A stretch of DNA of 64,000 nucleotides from Microbacterium excoecariae (GTDB lineage Bacteria; Actinomycetota; Actinomycetes; Actinomycetales; Microbacteriaceae): the NCBI RefSeq assembly GCF_011326725.1, contig NZ_JAANCO010000001.1, positions 2,351,430 to 2,415,429 of the forward strand, in the 5' to 3' direction. The translations under genes and the position numbers were made by a program. Below the pieces are notes generated by a model. It was not told where the DNA came from. It worked only from the letters and a program-made list of their open reading frames with translations, and did no database searches. Below, piece by piece: positions 23,786-33,137 of the stretch (the stretch's first letter is position 1; each line of letters begins with the position of its first letter).

Positions 23786-24601
23786 CTAGGAGGCCGCGCG
23801 GTCGTGCGCGCGGTGGACGGAGAGGTCGGGGGTGGCGGCCCGGTCGGCGAGGAGCGCCGACAGCCGCCCCGAACGATCGCGGAGCGGGAAGGAGACCCGG
23901 TCGGCCCGGTAGTGGGCGAAGCTGTATTCGTGCACGACGCCGTTCACGTCGAGGAGCCGCTGTTCCCGCATGAGGACGGGCGCGCCCGGCGCGATGTGCA
24001 GCGTCCGCGCCGTGTGCTCGTCGGCGGCCGCCGCGTCGATGACCGTCTCGACGTCGCCGAGCGGCACCCCGAAGACGAACTCGAACGCGAACTCGAGGCT
24101 CGGGCACGTCGGCCACGAGGCCGGCTGGTGCACGGAGGTGCGGTAGTAGGCGGTCCGTAGCCCCACGGGCTCGGCGCCGTCGGCCGTGACGTGCTCGAAG
24201 ATCTGCTCGCACATGCCGATCTCGCGGTCGTCCGTGTCCATCGCCGTGCGCACGAAGGCGACCATCGGCACCCGCCGGTCGACGAGCTTGCGGTACATGA
24301 ACCCGGGCGGCGTGTGGTTCGGGAGGATGTCGTCGATCGGGATCCGGTACTGGTGCCCCACGACATGCGTTCCGACGTGCCGCTGCCGGGCCACGAGCCC
24401 CTCGTCCGCGAGCCGCGCGAGCGCGTAGCGGATGCTCGCGCGCGGCAACCCCGTGAGCGTCACGAGGTCGCTCTCGATGAGCGATCCCCCGCTCTCCACC
24501 CACCCCGACCGGATCTGCGAGCGGATCAGCTCGTACGCCCGCCGGTGCTGGCCGTCGATCGCGCGCCTGGCCGCCGTGGTGAGACTCCGGGGTTCGGGCA
24601 T
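23786..24601 (-). CDS. GntR-family regulator with UTRA-type sensor domain, second copy
   Basis: 271 residues from ATG 24601, which has GGAG five bases ahead; an in-frame ATG 17 codons upstream lacks one. Winged helix at about 15-75 (HRRAYELIRSQIRSGWV, LPRASIRYALARLADEGLV, HVGTHV), then a UTRA-like domain from about residue 95. The C-terminal VHEYSFAHYRADRVSFPL matches the regulator at 4422-5222 (PRELQYIHYPAGRTYFI). It lies between the hydantoin operon and the cassette 2 promoter and is transcribed toward the latter, so it most likely controls the monooxygenase cassettes rather than the hydantoin genes. Confidence 0.85.
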   Translation of the reverse strand: MPEPRSLTTAARRAIDGQHRRAYELIRSQIRSGWVESGGSLIESDLVTLTGLPRASIRYALARLADEGLVARQRHVGTHVVGHQYRIPIDDILPNHTPPGFMYRKLVDRRVPMVAFVRTAMDTDDREIGMCEQIFEHVTADGAEPVGLRTAYYRTSVHQPASWPTCPSLEFAFEFVFGVPLGDVETVIDAAAADEHTARTLHIAPGAPVLMREQRLLDVNGVVHEYSFAHYRADRVSFPLRDRSGRLSALLADRAATPDLSVHRAHDRAAS

Positions 24602-24720
24602 GTTGTCTCCACTCGCGCGCGGCCGGCCAGGCAATGATGTGATGATTCCCATCCAGCATCGACCCCGGGTGTTTCGCCCGGATTACCCCTGGACGGTGGG
24701 TTGGTTTCGACGCGTGTCGT

Positions 24721-26109
24721 TCAGACCACCGTCGTGTCGACGGCGCCCGCGGGCACGTGTCGCCCGGTGGGCCGGACGCCGACGAACGCCCCCTCCGCGA
24801 CGACCCGCTCGCCGCGCACGAAGACGTCGGCCGGGCGCCCCGTGACCTCCATGCCCTCGTACGGCGTGTAGTCGGTCGCCATGTGGAGGTCGCCCGTGCG
24901 AATCGTCCACGTCGCGGCCGGATCCCACAGGACGATATCCGCATCGGATCCGGGGCGCAGCGTGCCCTTGCGCGGGTAGAGCCCGTTGACCTTCGCGGGG
25001 TTGGCGGCGGTCGCCTCCACGAAGCGACGGGGGCTCAGGCCGCGCTTCGACACGAACTCGCTGAAGATCACCGGCAGCCGCGTCTCGACGCCGGGGAGGC
25101 CGTTCGGCATGATGCGCACGTCGTGCGGATAGGTTTCCTTCTGCGCCGTGTCGTAGCAGCAGTGGTCGCTTCCGATCGTCGTGATCTCCCCGTTAAAGAG
25201 GTACTCGCCGAGCGCGTCGACCGTCTCCCGGTCGCGCAGCGGCGGGCAGCACACGAAGCGCTCGGGGTGCGCGCCGAGGTAGTGCGCGTCGTCGAGGACG
25301 AGGTGGTGCGCGACCGACTCGGTGAACGCACGCACGCCCCGGCGGCGCGCGTCGGCGACGAGGTCGACGGCGGCGGGCGTCGACTGGTGCACGAAATACA
25401 CGGGCGCCCCGATCGACTCGGCGATCGCGAGCACCTCGGCCACGGCCGCCGTCTCCGCGAGCGCGCTGCGGCTGTCGTGCATGTGGCCGGCGTCGATCTC
25501 GCCGCGGCCCGCGGCGCGGCGCTGGTCCTCCTCGATGATCGCGTTGGCCTCGCAGTGGATGACGACCATGCCGCCGACCTCCTGCAGCACCTGCATGGTC
25601 TTGAGGATCGTGTCCGGCTCGGCCATCGACTCCCCGCGATACGTCGTGAACATCTTGACCGTCACGACGCCCTCGGAGGCGAGGGTCCGTAGCTGATCGG
25701 GCACGGTGTCGTCCCACGCGACGACGGAGGCGTGCAGGGCGCTGTCGCACCACCCCTGGTCCGCCTTGGCCCGCTGCGCGCGGGCGACCTCGATCGGCAC
25801 CTCGCCGGGACGCGGAATCGCGAAGTCCACGATCGTCGTCGTGCCGCCGAAGACCGCCGCCGTAGTGCACTCGGCGTAGTCGTCGCGCGAGGTGAACTCC
25901 CCCGACGTGAAGCCGACGTGGCAGTGCGGATCCACCCCGCCGGGCATCACCAGGCGGCCGGTCGCGTCGACGATCTGCGCGCCGTCCGGCGCAGGCGTGC
26001 CGGGGGCGACGATTGCCGCGACCCGCCCCTCCGAGACGAACAGGTCGGACGGGCCCATCCAGTCCGCCTCGACGAGGGTGCCGCCGCGGATCACGAGGTC
26101 GACGTTCAT
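24721..26109 (-). CDS. Dihydropyrimidinase/D-hydantoinase-type cyclic amidohydrolase
   Basis: 462 residues, the normal length for dihydropyrimidinases, which hydrolyse the cyclic amide of dihydropyrimidines or 5-substituted hydantoins to N-carbamoyl amino acids. Zinc ligands are in place: His62 and His64 (DPHCHV), the carboxylated Lys152 (VTVKMFTTYRG, with the stereochemistry-gate Tyr157) and a later IGSDHCCYDTAQK with its Asp. ATG 26109 overlaps the ATPase stop by four bases, with AAGGAG seven bases ahead. It is the last gene of the hydantoin operon. No N-carbamoylase is encoded nearby, so either one acts in trans or the substrate is a different cyclic amide. Confidence 0.92.
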   Translation of the reverse strand: MNVDLVIRGGTLVEADWMGPSDLFVSEGRVAAIVAPGTPAPDGAQIVDATGRLVMPGGVDPHCHVGFTSGEFTSRDDYAECTTAAVFGGTTTIVDFAIPRPGEVPIEVARAQRAKADQGWCDSALHASVVAWDDTVPDQLRTLASEGVVTVKMFTTYRGESMAEPDTILKTMQVLQEVGGMVVIHCEANAIIEEDQRRAAGRGEIDAGHMHDSRSALAETAAVAEVLAIAESIGAPVYFVHQSTPAAVDLVADARRRGVRAFTESVAHHLVLDDAHYLGAHPERFVCCPPLRDRETVDALGEYLFNGEITTIGSDHCCYDTAQKETYPHDVRIMPNGLPGVETRLPVIFSEFVSKRGLSPRRFVEATAANPAKVNGLYPRKGTLRPGSDADIVLWDPAATWTIRTGDLHMATDYTPYEGMEVTGRPADVFVRGERVVAEGAFVGVRPTGRHVPAGAVDTTVV

Positions 26110-26930
26110 GGGGTGACTCCTTCGGGGGTCTGGCCGGCGCGGGCCTCTCGGCGCGAACGCTCCAGCGCGGGATCGGGGATCGGGACGGCCTCCAGCAGCG
26201 ACCGCGTGTAGGGGTGGGCCGGTCGGAGGTATACGTCGTCGCGCGGTCCCTGCTCGACGATGCGCCCGCTGTTCATGACGGCCACGCGGTCGCAGAGGTA
26301 GCGCACGACGGCAAGGTCGTGGGCGATGAACAGCAGCGCGAGGTCGAGGCTCTCGCGGAGCTCGGCGAGGAGGTTCAGGACCTGCGCCTGGACCGAGACG
26401 TCGAGCGAGGACACCGGCTCGTCGCAGATGAGCACGCTCGGACGCACGGCGATCGCACGGGCGATCGCGATGCGCTGACGCTGGCCGCCCGAGAACGAGC
26501 GCGGGTACCGGTCGAGGTGGCTCGCGTCGAGGCCGACTGACTCGAGCGTCCCGACCACGCGATCGGTGCGGCGGCGCGCGTCGCGCTCGATGCCGTGGAC
26601 GAGGAGGCCCTCGCCGACGAGATCCCGCACGCGCATGCGCGGGTTGAGGGAGGCGAACGGATCCTGGAACACGAACTGCATCGTGCGACGCGCGGAGCGG
26701 AGGGTGCCACGCGAGGCGCCGACGATCTCCTGCCCGTCGAGCGTCACGGACCCGGCGTCGGGGGCGATGAGCCCGGCGACGAGCCGCGCCGTCGTCGACT
26801 TCCCGGAGCCCGACTCGCCGACGAGACCGAGGGCGGATCCCCGCTCGAGCGTGAACGACACGTCGTCGACGGCGAGGCGGTCGCGCCCGGCGAACCGCTT
26901 GGAGAGGGACTGGACCTCGACGAGACTCAT
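26106..26930 (-). CDS. ABC transporter ATPase (DppF/OppF type), hydantoin cluster
   Basis: 274 residues. Walker A GESGSGKST, FVFQDPFASLNPRM, signature FSGGQRQRI, Walker B VLICDEPVSSLD and H-loop IAHDLAVV are all canonical, unlike the OppF-type ATPases of the two monooxygenase cassettes. The HPYTRSLLEAVPIPDP tail is the usual oligopeptide-transporter extension. The start overlaps the upstream ATPase stop (ATGA). Confidence 0.92.
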   Translation of the reverse strand: MSLVEVQSLSKRFAGRDRLAVDDVSFTLERGSALGLVGESGSGKSTTARLVAGLIAPDAGSVTLDGQEIVGASRGTLRSARRTMQFVFQDPFASLNPRMRVRDLVGEGLLVHGIERDARRRTDRVVGTLESVGLDASHLDRYPRSFSGGQRQRIAIARAIAVRPSVLICDEPVSSLDVSVQAQVLNLLAELRESLDLALLFIAHDLAVVRYLCDRVAVMNSGRIVEQGPRDDVYLRPAHPYTRSLLEAVPIPDPALERSRREARAGQTPEGVTP

Positions 26931-27790
26931 GCGGGTGCTCCTTCCGTGGGCCGGCCCGACTCGCCGGCTTCGAACTCGGCGACGGACCTCAGTCGTACGC
27001 CCGGGTCCGAGTCCAGCCGGGGAATCGCGGCCAGCAGGCCGCGGGTGTACGGATGCTGCGGCGCGGCGTACAGCGCGTCCACGCCGCCGCGCTCGACGAT
27101 CTCGCCGTGGCGCATGACGACCACCTCGTCGGCGAAGCCCGCCACGACGCCGAGGTCGTGTGTGATCAGCAGCACGCCGATCCCGCGCTCGTCGGCGACC
27201 TCGTGCAACAGCTCCATCACCTGCGCCTGCACCCGCACGTCGAGCGCCGTCGTGGGCTCGTCGGCGATGAGCAGCTCGGGCTCGGCGATGATCGCGATGG
27301 CGATGACCACCCGCTGGCGCATGCCGCCCGAAAACTCGTGCGGGTAGTCGTCGAAGCGCGCGGCCGCGTCGGCGACCCCGAGGCGTCCCAGCAGGTCGAT
27401 CCCGCGTTGCCGGGCCACGCGGCGGGAGACACCGCGGATGAGGAGAGGCTGCATGATCTGCCACCCGATGCGCTTGACCGGGTTCAGCGAGGTCAGCGGG
27501 TCCTGGAACACGAGCCCCGCGCCGGATCCGCGGATCCCGCGCACCGTCCGGGGGCTCGCCCCGACCAGCTCGCGGCCCGCGAGGCGAATGCTGCCCTCGA
27601 GCTGCGCGTCGGGGTCCAGCTGCAGGACGGCGCGGGCCGTCACGGACTTGCCGGATCCGGACTCGCCGACGAGCGCGACCTTGCGGCCGGTCTCGACGGC
27701 GAGCGAGACGCCGTGCACGACCTCGGTGCCGCCGCCGTCGGGCGTCGGGTAGGACACCCGGAGGTCGGTGATCTCGAGCAGCGCGCTCAT
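26927..27790 (-). CDS. ABC transporter ATPase (DppD/OppD type), hydantoin cluster
   Basis: 287 residues. Walker A GESGSGKSVT, LVFQDPLTSLNPV, signature FSGGMRQRV, Walker B LLIADEPTTALD and H-loop ITHDLGVV. HPYTRGLLAAIPRLDSDPG is the C-terminal extension. It overlaps the DppC-type gene by four bases. Confidence 0.92.
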   Translation of the reverse strand: MSALLEITDLRVSYPTPDGGGTEVVHGVSLAVETGRKVALVGESGSGKSVTARAVLQLDPDAQLEGSIRLAGRELVGASPRTVRGIRGSGAGLVFQDPLTSLNPVKRIGWQIMQPLLIRGVSRRVARQRGIDLLGRLGVADAAARFDDYPHEFSGGMRQRVVIAIAIIAEPELLIADEPTTALDVRVQAQVMELLHEVADERGIGVLLITHDLGVVAGFADEVVVMRHGEIVERGGVDALYAAPQHPYTRGLLAAIPRLDSDPGVRLRSVAEFEAGESGRPTEGAPA

Positions 27791-28662
27791 CGTGCGCCTC
27801 CATTCCGGAGCGTCGGATCGCGGCGGACGCGGAGCCAGTCGCCGGCGAGGTTGAAGGCGATGGCCGTGAGCGCGATGGCGAGGCCGGGGAACACGAGCGA
27901 CCACCACCCGTTGACGACGTTGTCGGCCGCCGACGCGATCATTGCGCCCCACTCGGGCGAGGGCACCTGCGCGCCGACGCCGATGAAGGACAGGCCGCTG
28001 ATGACGAGCATCACGGCGGCGACGTCGAGCGTCACCTGCACGTACATCGCGTCCAGGGAGTTGGGGAGGATGTGGCGGAACACGAGGCGCCACCGGCTGA
28101 CGCCGAGCGCGATCGCGGACTCGACGTACTCCGAACGCCGCGTCTCGCGCACGACGCTGCGCACGAGGCGCGCGTATCCGGGCCACCACGTCGCGGCGAT
28201 CGCGACGACGGCGGACGACAGCCCGGGGCCGAGCGCGACGGCGAAGCCGAGCGCGAGGATGATCGCGGGCAGCGCGAGCCCGATGTCAGTGATGCGCATG
28301 AGCACCTCGTCGACAACCCGCCCGCCGAGGGCCGCGATCGTGCCGACCGCGATGCCGATGACGATCGTGACGGCCAGGACGATCGCCGTGGCGGTCAGGG
28401 TGATTCGTCCGCCGGCGAGCACCCGCGAGAGCACGTCTCGCCCGTTGACATCCGTGCCAAACCAGTGTGCGAGGCTCGGCGGCTGGAGCGCCATCGTCAG
28501 GTCGACCTTGTATGGGTCGTAGGGCGCGATCCATGGCCCGACCACCGCGACGACGACGACAAGGGCGACGACGACGAGGGCGATCCGCTCGACGAGCGGG
28601 GTGCGGGCGCGGCGGGAGCGAGCGCGCACGAGGGCGCGGGTGCGGGGCGCGAGGACGCTCAT
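27787..28662 (-). CDS. ABC transporter permease (DppC/OppC type), hydantoin cluster
   Basis: 291 residues, about six membrane helices. HWFGTDVNGRDVLSRVLAG and the coupling loop YVESAIALGVSRWRLVFRHIL are classical DppC. Order in this cluster is binding protein, B, C, D, F, the reverse of the D, F, B, C, binding protein order in the two monooxygenase cassettes, so this transporter has a separate origin. Confidence 0.92.
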   Translation of the reverse strand: MSVLAPRTRALVRARSRRARTPLVERIALVVVALVVVVAVVGPWIAPYDPYKVDLTMALQPPSLAHWFGTDVNGRDVLSRVLAGGRITLTATAIVLAVTIVIGIAVGTIAALGGRVVDEVLMRITDIGLALPAIILALGFAVALGPGLSSAVVAIAATWWPGYARLVRSVVRETRRSEYVESAIALGVSRWRLVFRHILPNSLDAMYVQVTLDVAAVMLVISGLSFIGVGAQVPSPEWGAMIASAADNVVNGWWSLVFPGLAIALTAIAFNLAGDWLRVRRDPTLRNGGAR

Positions 28663-29738
28663 CGCGCACCTCCGATCGGGGCGAGGCCCGTGCGGGCCTG
28701 GGTGGGCGCGGCGACGGCCGCGCGTCGGGGCGCGGCGCCGTCGCGCAGGCGCGGGTTGATCCACAGCTGCAGCACGTCCACCGCGAGGTTCGTGACGATG
28801 AAGACGATGCCGATGACGATGATGGCGCCGATGACGGGATAGAGGTCGTTCTGCAGCACGGCCGTGACCATGTACGCCCCAATCCCCGTGCGGTTGAACG
28901 TCGACTCGACAAGGACGGTCGTGCCGAGCATCCAGCCGAGCTGCATGCCGAGAATCGTCGTCATGGGGATCAGCGCGTTGCGGAACCCGTGGGCGACCAC
29001 GACGCGGAACTCCCCCGCCCCGGTCGCCCGGGCGAGGCTGACGTAATCGGCGTCGAGCGCCGTGATCATGCTGGAGCGCACCGTGCGCGCGATCACCGCG
29101 ATGAACGACGCCGCCAGCGTCACGGCGGGGAGAAGGAGGTAGGACAGGGCGGATCCAAAGGCCGCGAGGTTGCCGCTGAGGAGCGCGTCGAGCGTGACGG
29201 CCCCGGTGATCGTCGGCACCGCGTAGTCCATGCCGATCTGCCCGTATAGGGGCAACCAGCCGAGCACGACGGAGAAGAGCAGTTGCAGGAGCAGACCGAG
29301 CCAGAAGACGGGGAGCGCCGCGCCGAGGAGCGCGACGAAACGCGCCGCGACGTCGGCCGCGCGGCCGCGGCGGTAGGCCGCGAGGATTCCGAGCGGCACG
29401 GCGATGAGGACGTTGATGATCATCGCGGCGACGACGAGCTCGAGGCTCGAGGGCAGCACCTGCGCGATATCGGCCGTGACCGGCCGGTGCGTGAAGACGG
29501 ACGTGCCGAGGTCTCCGCTGAGGACCCGGCCGACGTAGTCGACGAACTGCGCCCAGAGCGGGCGGTCGAGCCCCAGGGTCTGCCGCGCCGCCTCGACCTG
29601 CTCGGCCGTCGCGTTGCGGCCGGCGGCCGCGCGGGCCGGGTCGCCGGGCAGGATCTGCACCATCGCGAAGGCCATGACCAGGAGGCCGGCGAAGACAAGC
29701 ACCGCGAGGGCGATGCGTTGGAGGAGGTAGCGGATCAC
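28659..29738 (-). CDS. ABC transporter permease (DppB/OppB type), hydantoin cluster
   Basis: 359 residues. QILPGDPARAAAGRNAT near the N-terminus, LGTSVFTHRPVTADI and the coupling loop YVSLARATGAGEFRVVVAHGF are DppB hallmarks. The start is GTG 29738, with GGAAGGA five bases ahead; no ATG is available near the first membrane helix. The C-terminal 35 residues after LQLWINPRLRDG are an Ala/Arg-rich cytosolic tail. Confidence 0.92.
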   Translation of the reverse strand: MIRYLLQRIALAVLVFAGLLVMAFAMVQILPGDPARAAAGRNATAEQVEAARQTLGLDRPLWAQFVDYVGRVLSGDLGTSVFTHRPVTADIAQVLPSSLELVVAAMIINVLIAVPLGILAAYRRGRAADVAARFVALLGAALPVFWLGLLLQLLFSVVLGWLPLYGQIGMDYAVPTITGAVTLDALLSGNLAAFGSALSYLLLPAVTLAASFIAVIARTVRSSMITALDADYVSLARATGAGEFRVVVAHGFRNALIPMTTILGMQLGWMLGTTVLVESTFNRTGIGAYMVTAVLQNDLYPVIGAIIVIGIVFIVTNLAVDVLQLWINPRLRDGAAPRRAAVAAPTQARTGLAPIGGAR

Positions 29739-29778
29739 GGGGGTCCTTCCGCTGGTTCTGGGGGCTCGGGCGGGGGCG

Positions 29779-29810
29779 GGATGCGGCGCGGGGTGGCCCG
29801 CGCCGCATCC
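29779..29810 (-). terminator. Intercistronic hairpin after binding-protein gene 3
   Basis: A perfect 14-bp stem (29779-29792 with 29797-29810, loop GTGG) lies seven bases past the binding-protein stop, between it and the permease gene. It is the third binding-protein gene here to be followed by such a hairpin. Confidence 0.65.
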
Positions 29811-29817
29811 GTCCGGA

Positions 29818-31395
29818 TCAGTCGGCGAGAGTGATCTCGTACACGTCGACCGTCTGGTGGTGCGACGCGCGGTAGGTGTAGCCCTCGACACGGTCGGACA
29901 TGACCGCGACGAGGTTCGAGTTGGCCAGGTTCATCGAGACGAAGTCACCGGTGATGGTCTCCTGCGCCTCGAGGTACTGCGCGCAGCGCGCGTCCTCGTC
30001 GGTCTCGCGCTGGGCGGACTCGAGCAGCTCGTCGACCTCGGCGTTGTCGTACGCGCCCCAGTTCTGCCCCGTGCCGATGAACTGCGAATCGAAGTTCTGG
30101 TACAGGATCGCGCTGGCGTCCGGGAACGCCGGGAACGCGTAGATCATGCCCATCTGCGGGCGCGTGTCGTCGCTCGCGTAGAGCTCCACGAACTGCGGGT
30201 AGGTGACGGCCTGCAGTTCGAGCGTGATGCCAATCTCGGCGAGGTTCGACTGCAGCAGCGTCGCGGCCTGCTCCATCTCGGTCGTCGCCTCGAGGTAGAC
30301 CATCGACACGGTGGTGCCGGCGAGACCGTTGTCGTCGACGAGCTGCTGGGCGCGCTCGAGGTCGAACGTCGGCTGCCCGATGTCGTCGGTCGTGGAGCAC
30401 TGCATACCGCCCGGCAGCGGCCCGTTGACCGTGTTTCCGGCGCCGAGCAGGATCGCGTCGACGTGCTGTTGGTAGTCGTACGCGTACGAGATCGCCTCGC
30501 GCAGAGCCGGATCCGAGGTCGTCGGGTCGGCCATGTTGAAGAACGAGTACAGCACGACGTTCGTCGCGGACGAGTCGGTCACGAACCCGTCGGTGTCGAA
30601 CTGGGCGCGGTCGGCGGGCGCGATGTCCATGGCGATGTCGATGTCGCCCGAGGTGAGCGCCGAGGCCTGCGTGGAGGCCTCCGTCAGGTAGCGGAACTCG
30701 ATGTTCTCCGCCTGGCCGTCGAACCCACCCCAGTAGTCGGCGTACTGCGCGTAGGTCGCCGACTGGTTCGGGGTGTACCCCGTGACGGTGTACGGGCCGG
30801 ATCCGGCGTCGTTCGTCGCGAGCCAGGACTGGCCCTGGTCGTCGCCCGCGTTCTCCTCGACGAGCGCCGAGTTGACGACGTAGACGCGGGTGAGCGCCGC
30901 GAGGAAGGGGGCGTCGGCCTCGCTGAGGGTGATCTCGACGTGCGTGTCGTCGATCGCCTCGGCGTGGTCGTAGGCGGTGAGGAACGACGCGACGCCGATC
31001 CCGATGCCCTGGATCCGGTCCAGGGTGTACACGACGTCGGCGGCCGTGAGCGCCGCGCCGTCGTGGAAGGTGACGTCGTCGCGGAGCGTCAGCGAGATGA
31101 CGGTGCCGCTGTCGTCAACGCTCCACTCGGTGACGAGCTCGCCCGCCAGCTGGTTGTCGTCGTCGTAGGTGAGGAGCGAGTCGTAGGCCGGGATGACGAC
31201 CTCGTCGACCGTCGAGTTGTCGGCCTGCACGGGGTCGAACGACGCCGGCGGCTCGTTCTCCGCGATGACGAGCGTGCCCTGGCGGGCTCCGCCCGTGGCG
31301 GCGGATCCGCCGGTGTCGCCGGATCCGGCGCAGCTGGCGAGCAGCAGCGCCGTGCCGAGGATCGCTGCGGTGCCCAAGAGGTGGGTTGAACGCAT
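29818..31395 (-). CDS. Opp/Dpp-type substrate-binding lipoprotein, hydantoin cluster
   Basis: 525 residues, SBP_bac_5 family. Lipobox LLASC (Cys22). ENEPPASFDPVQADNSTVDE opens the first lobe, and EWSVDDSGTVISLTLRDDVTFHDG, ADVVYTLDRI follow. It is not close to the two cassette binding proteins. It sits between the hydantoinase B gene (eight bases upstream) and the permease genes, so the importer is made with the catabolic enzymes. The ligand is probably the ureide or amide that these enzymes open. Confidence 0.92.
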   Translation of the reverse strand: MRSTHLLGTAAILGTALLLASCAGSGDTGGSAATGGARQGTLVIAENEPPASFDPVQADNSTVDEVVIPAYDSLLTYDDDNQLAGELVTEWSVDDSGTVISLTLRDDVTFHDGAALTAADVVYTLDRIQGIGIGVASFLTAYDHAEAIDDTHVEITLSEADAPFLAALTRVYVVNSALVEENAGDDQGQSWLATNDAGSGPYTVTGYTPNQSATYAQYADYWGGFDGQAENIEFRYLTEASTQASALTSGDIDIAMDIAPADRAQFDTDGFVTDSSATNVVLYSFFNMADPTTSDPALREAISYAYDYQQHVDAILLGAGNTVNGPLPGGMQCSTTDDIGQPTFDLERAQQLVDDNGLAGTTVSMVYLEATTEMEQAATLLQSNLAEIGITLELQAVTYPQFVELYASDDTRPQMGMIYAFPAFPDASAILYQNFDSQFIGTGQNWGAYDNAEVDELLESAQRETDEDARCAQYLEAQETITGDFVSMNLANSNLVAVMSDRVEGYTYRASHHQTVDVYEITLAD

Positions 31396-31403
31396 GTCGG
31401 TAC

Positions 31404-33137
31404 CTATTCCTGTGAGGAGGGGGATCGGGTGTCACGGCGCGCGGTGGGGGACCACGAGCCGTCAGGGTGGATCTCTACGCCGTAGAGCTCGCGAGCGGCG
31501 TCTGCGCTCACGTAGCCGTCGATGACGTCCTCGACGACAGCCTGGGGGTCACGCTCGAGCGGGTCGCCGTAGCCGCCCCCGCCCGCCGTGCGGTTGATGA
31601 ACCTCTCCCCCGCGGCCATCGAGGCGCGGTACATGCCGACGCGCTTGGCGCGATCGGTGTCCGGCCAGATGACCATCTCGCTCGGCTCGGGCTCGAGCCC
31701 GCCGTCGAGCGCCCAGGGGCGGGTCTTGGTCTTCTTCTTCATCGAGAGCACCTCGCCGGGCTCCGTGTAGCTCACCTCGCGGAGCACGCCGACGCCGCCG
31801 CGGTGGCGGCCTGCGCCCGCCGAGTCCTGGATGAGCTCGAGGCGCTCGTGCAGGAGCGTCGCCTTGTGCTCGAGGACCTCGATCGGGGTGTTGCGCACGG
31901 TCGTCTGCGAGGGGTGCTGCTGGGCGTTGCCGCCGTCGTGGTCGCGCGTCGCGCCCCACCCGATGCCCTCGTTGTTGCTGACGACATAGTCGGATCCGGT
32001 GCGCGAATCGTGGCCGAGCGCCATGAACCCGGGCTCGTCCCCGCCGGAGGAGGCGGGGATCTCGGCGAGGGCCTGCGCAAGCGCCTTGTGGACGAGCTCG
32101 GTGGCGACGATGGCACTCCACTGCGTGAAGGTCGCGGCGGGGTAGACGGCGTGGAAGATGCTGCCCTCCTCCGCGATGACCTCGAGCGGCGCGAAGTGGC
32201 CCGCGTTGGAGGGCTCCTCGGGCGTCGTGAGGCTCTTGAAGGTGGCTTTCACGATGCCCTCGGTGGCGCCGATCGGCAGGTTCACGGGGCCCAGGACCGA
32301 CGGCGAGGAACCCGTGTAGTCGGCGGTGATGCGGTCGCCGTCGATCGTGACGCGCACCGTGATCTCGATGAGGTCGTCGCTGATGTTGTCGTCGTCGATG
32401 TAGTCGGTCGCCGTCCAGCTGCCATTCGGCAGGGCCTCGACGGCGCGGCGCGCGACGGACTCGCCGTGCTCGATGACCTGGCGAATCGCCTGCTCGACCT
32501 GGTCGATGCCGAACTTCTCCCAGATCTGGTGGAGGCTGCGCTCCCCCACCCGCAGCGCGGCGAGCTGGGCGTGGAAGTCGCCGAGGGTGAGCTCGGGCAG
32601 GCGCGAGTTGAAGCGGATGAGCTCCGCGACGTCGTGGACGAGCTCGCCGCCCGCGACAATCTTCGTGCCCGGGAAGATGAGCCCCTCCTGGTGCATGTCC
32701 GTTGAGTCGAGGACGTATCCCGGAGCCTTGGCGCCGAGGTCCATCCAGTGCGCGCGCACCGCGAGGAACGCGGCGGGCGCGTCGCGGCCGTCGAGGAAGA
32801 CGGGGGCGAACAGCATGGCATCGTAGGCGTGCGCGCCGCTCCAGTACGGGTAGTTCAGGAGGAAGACGTCGCCGGGCCCCATGTTCTCGACGCCGATGTA
32901 GCGAGAGCCCTCCATGAGCGCGCGGTCGTTGGCGCCGAGGAAGTGCGTGATGCCGCTCGCCTCCGCCATCAGCTGCTGCTCGGCGTTGTAGATGGAGATC
33001 CCGAAGTCGAGGACGTCGTAGATGACCGGGTTGAAGGCGCTGCGCACGAGCGTGCGGCGCATCTGCTCGGCCGCCGAGACGACGTAGTTCCGGATGACCT
33101 CGACGGTGGCCCCGTCGAGTCGCTGTTCCGCGGTCAT
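31404..33137 (-). CDS. hyuB: Hydantoinase B/oxoprolinase beta-subunit family protein
   Basis: 577 residues, the typical length of the separate B subunit of ATP-dependent N-methylhydantoinases, acetone carboxylase-like and 5-oxoprolinase enzymes. Conserved parts include EQMRRTLVRSAFNPVIYDVLDFG, GDVFLLNYPYWSGAHAYDAM and GAGRHRGGVG. The A subunit gene lies directly upstream with an ATGA overlap; the AB pair hydrolyses a cyclic amide at the cost of ATP. AAGGGAG lies seven bases before ATG 33137. The exact substrate is unknown. Confidence 0.9.
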   Translation of the reverse strand: MTAEQRLDGATVEVIRNYVVSAAEQMRRTLVRSAFNPVIYDVLDFGISIYNAEQQLMAEASGITHFLGANDRALMEGSRYIGVENMGPGDVFLLNYPYWSGAHAYDAMLFAPVFLDGRDAPAAFLAVRAHWMDLGAKAPGYVLDSTDMHQEGLIFPGTKIVAGGELVHDVAELIRFNSRLPELTLGDFHAQLAALRVGERSLHQIWEKFGIDQVEQAIRQVIEHGESVARRAVEALPNGSWTATDYIDDDNISDDLIEITVRVTIDGDRITADYTGSSPSVLGPVNLPIGATEGIVKATFKSLTTPEEPSNAGHFAPLEVIAEEGSIFHAVYPAATFTQWSAIVATELVHKALAQALAEIPASSGGDEPGFMALGHDSRTGSDYVVSNNEGIGWGATRDHDGGNAQQHPSQTTVRNTPIEVLEHKATLLHERLELIQDSAGAGRHRGGVGVLREVSYTEPGEVLSMKKKTKTRPWALDGGLEPEPSEMVIWPDTDRAKRVGMYRASMAAGERFINRTAGGGGYGDPLERDPQAVVEDVIDGYVSADAARELYGVEIHPDGSWSPTARRDTRSPSSQE

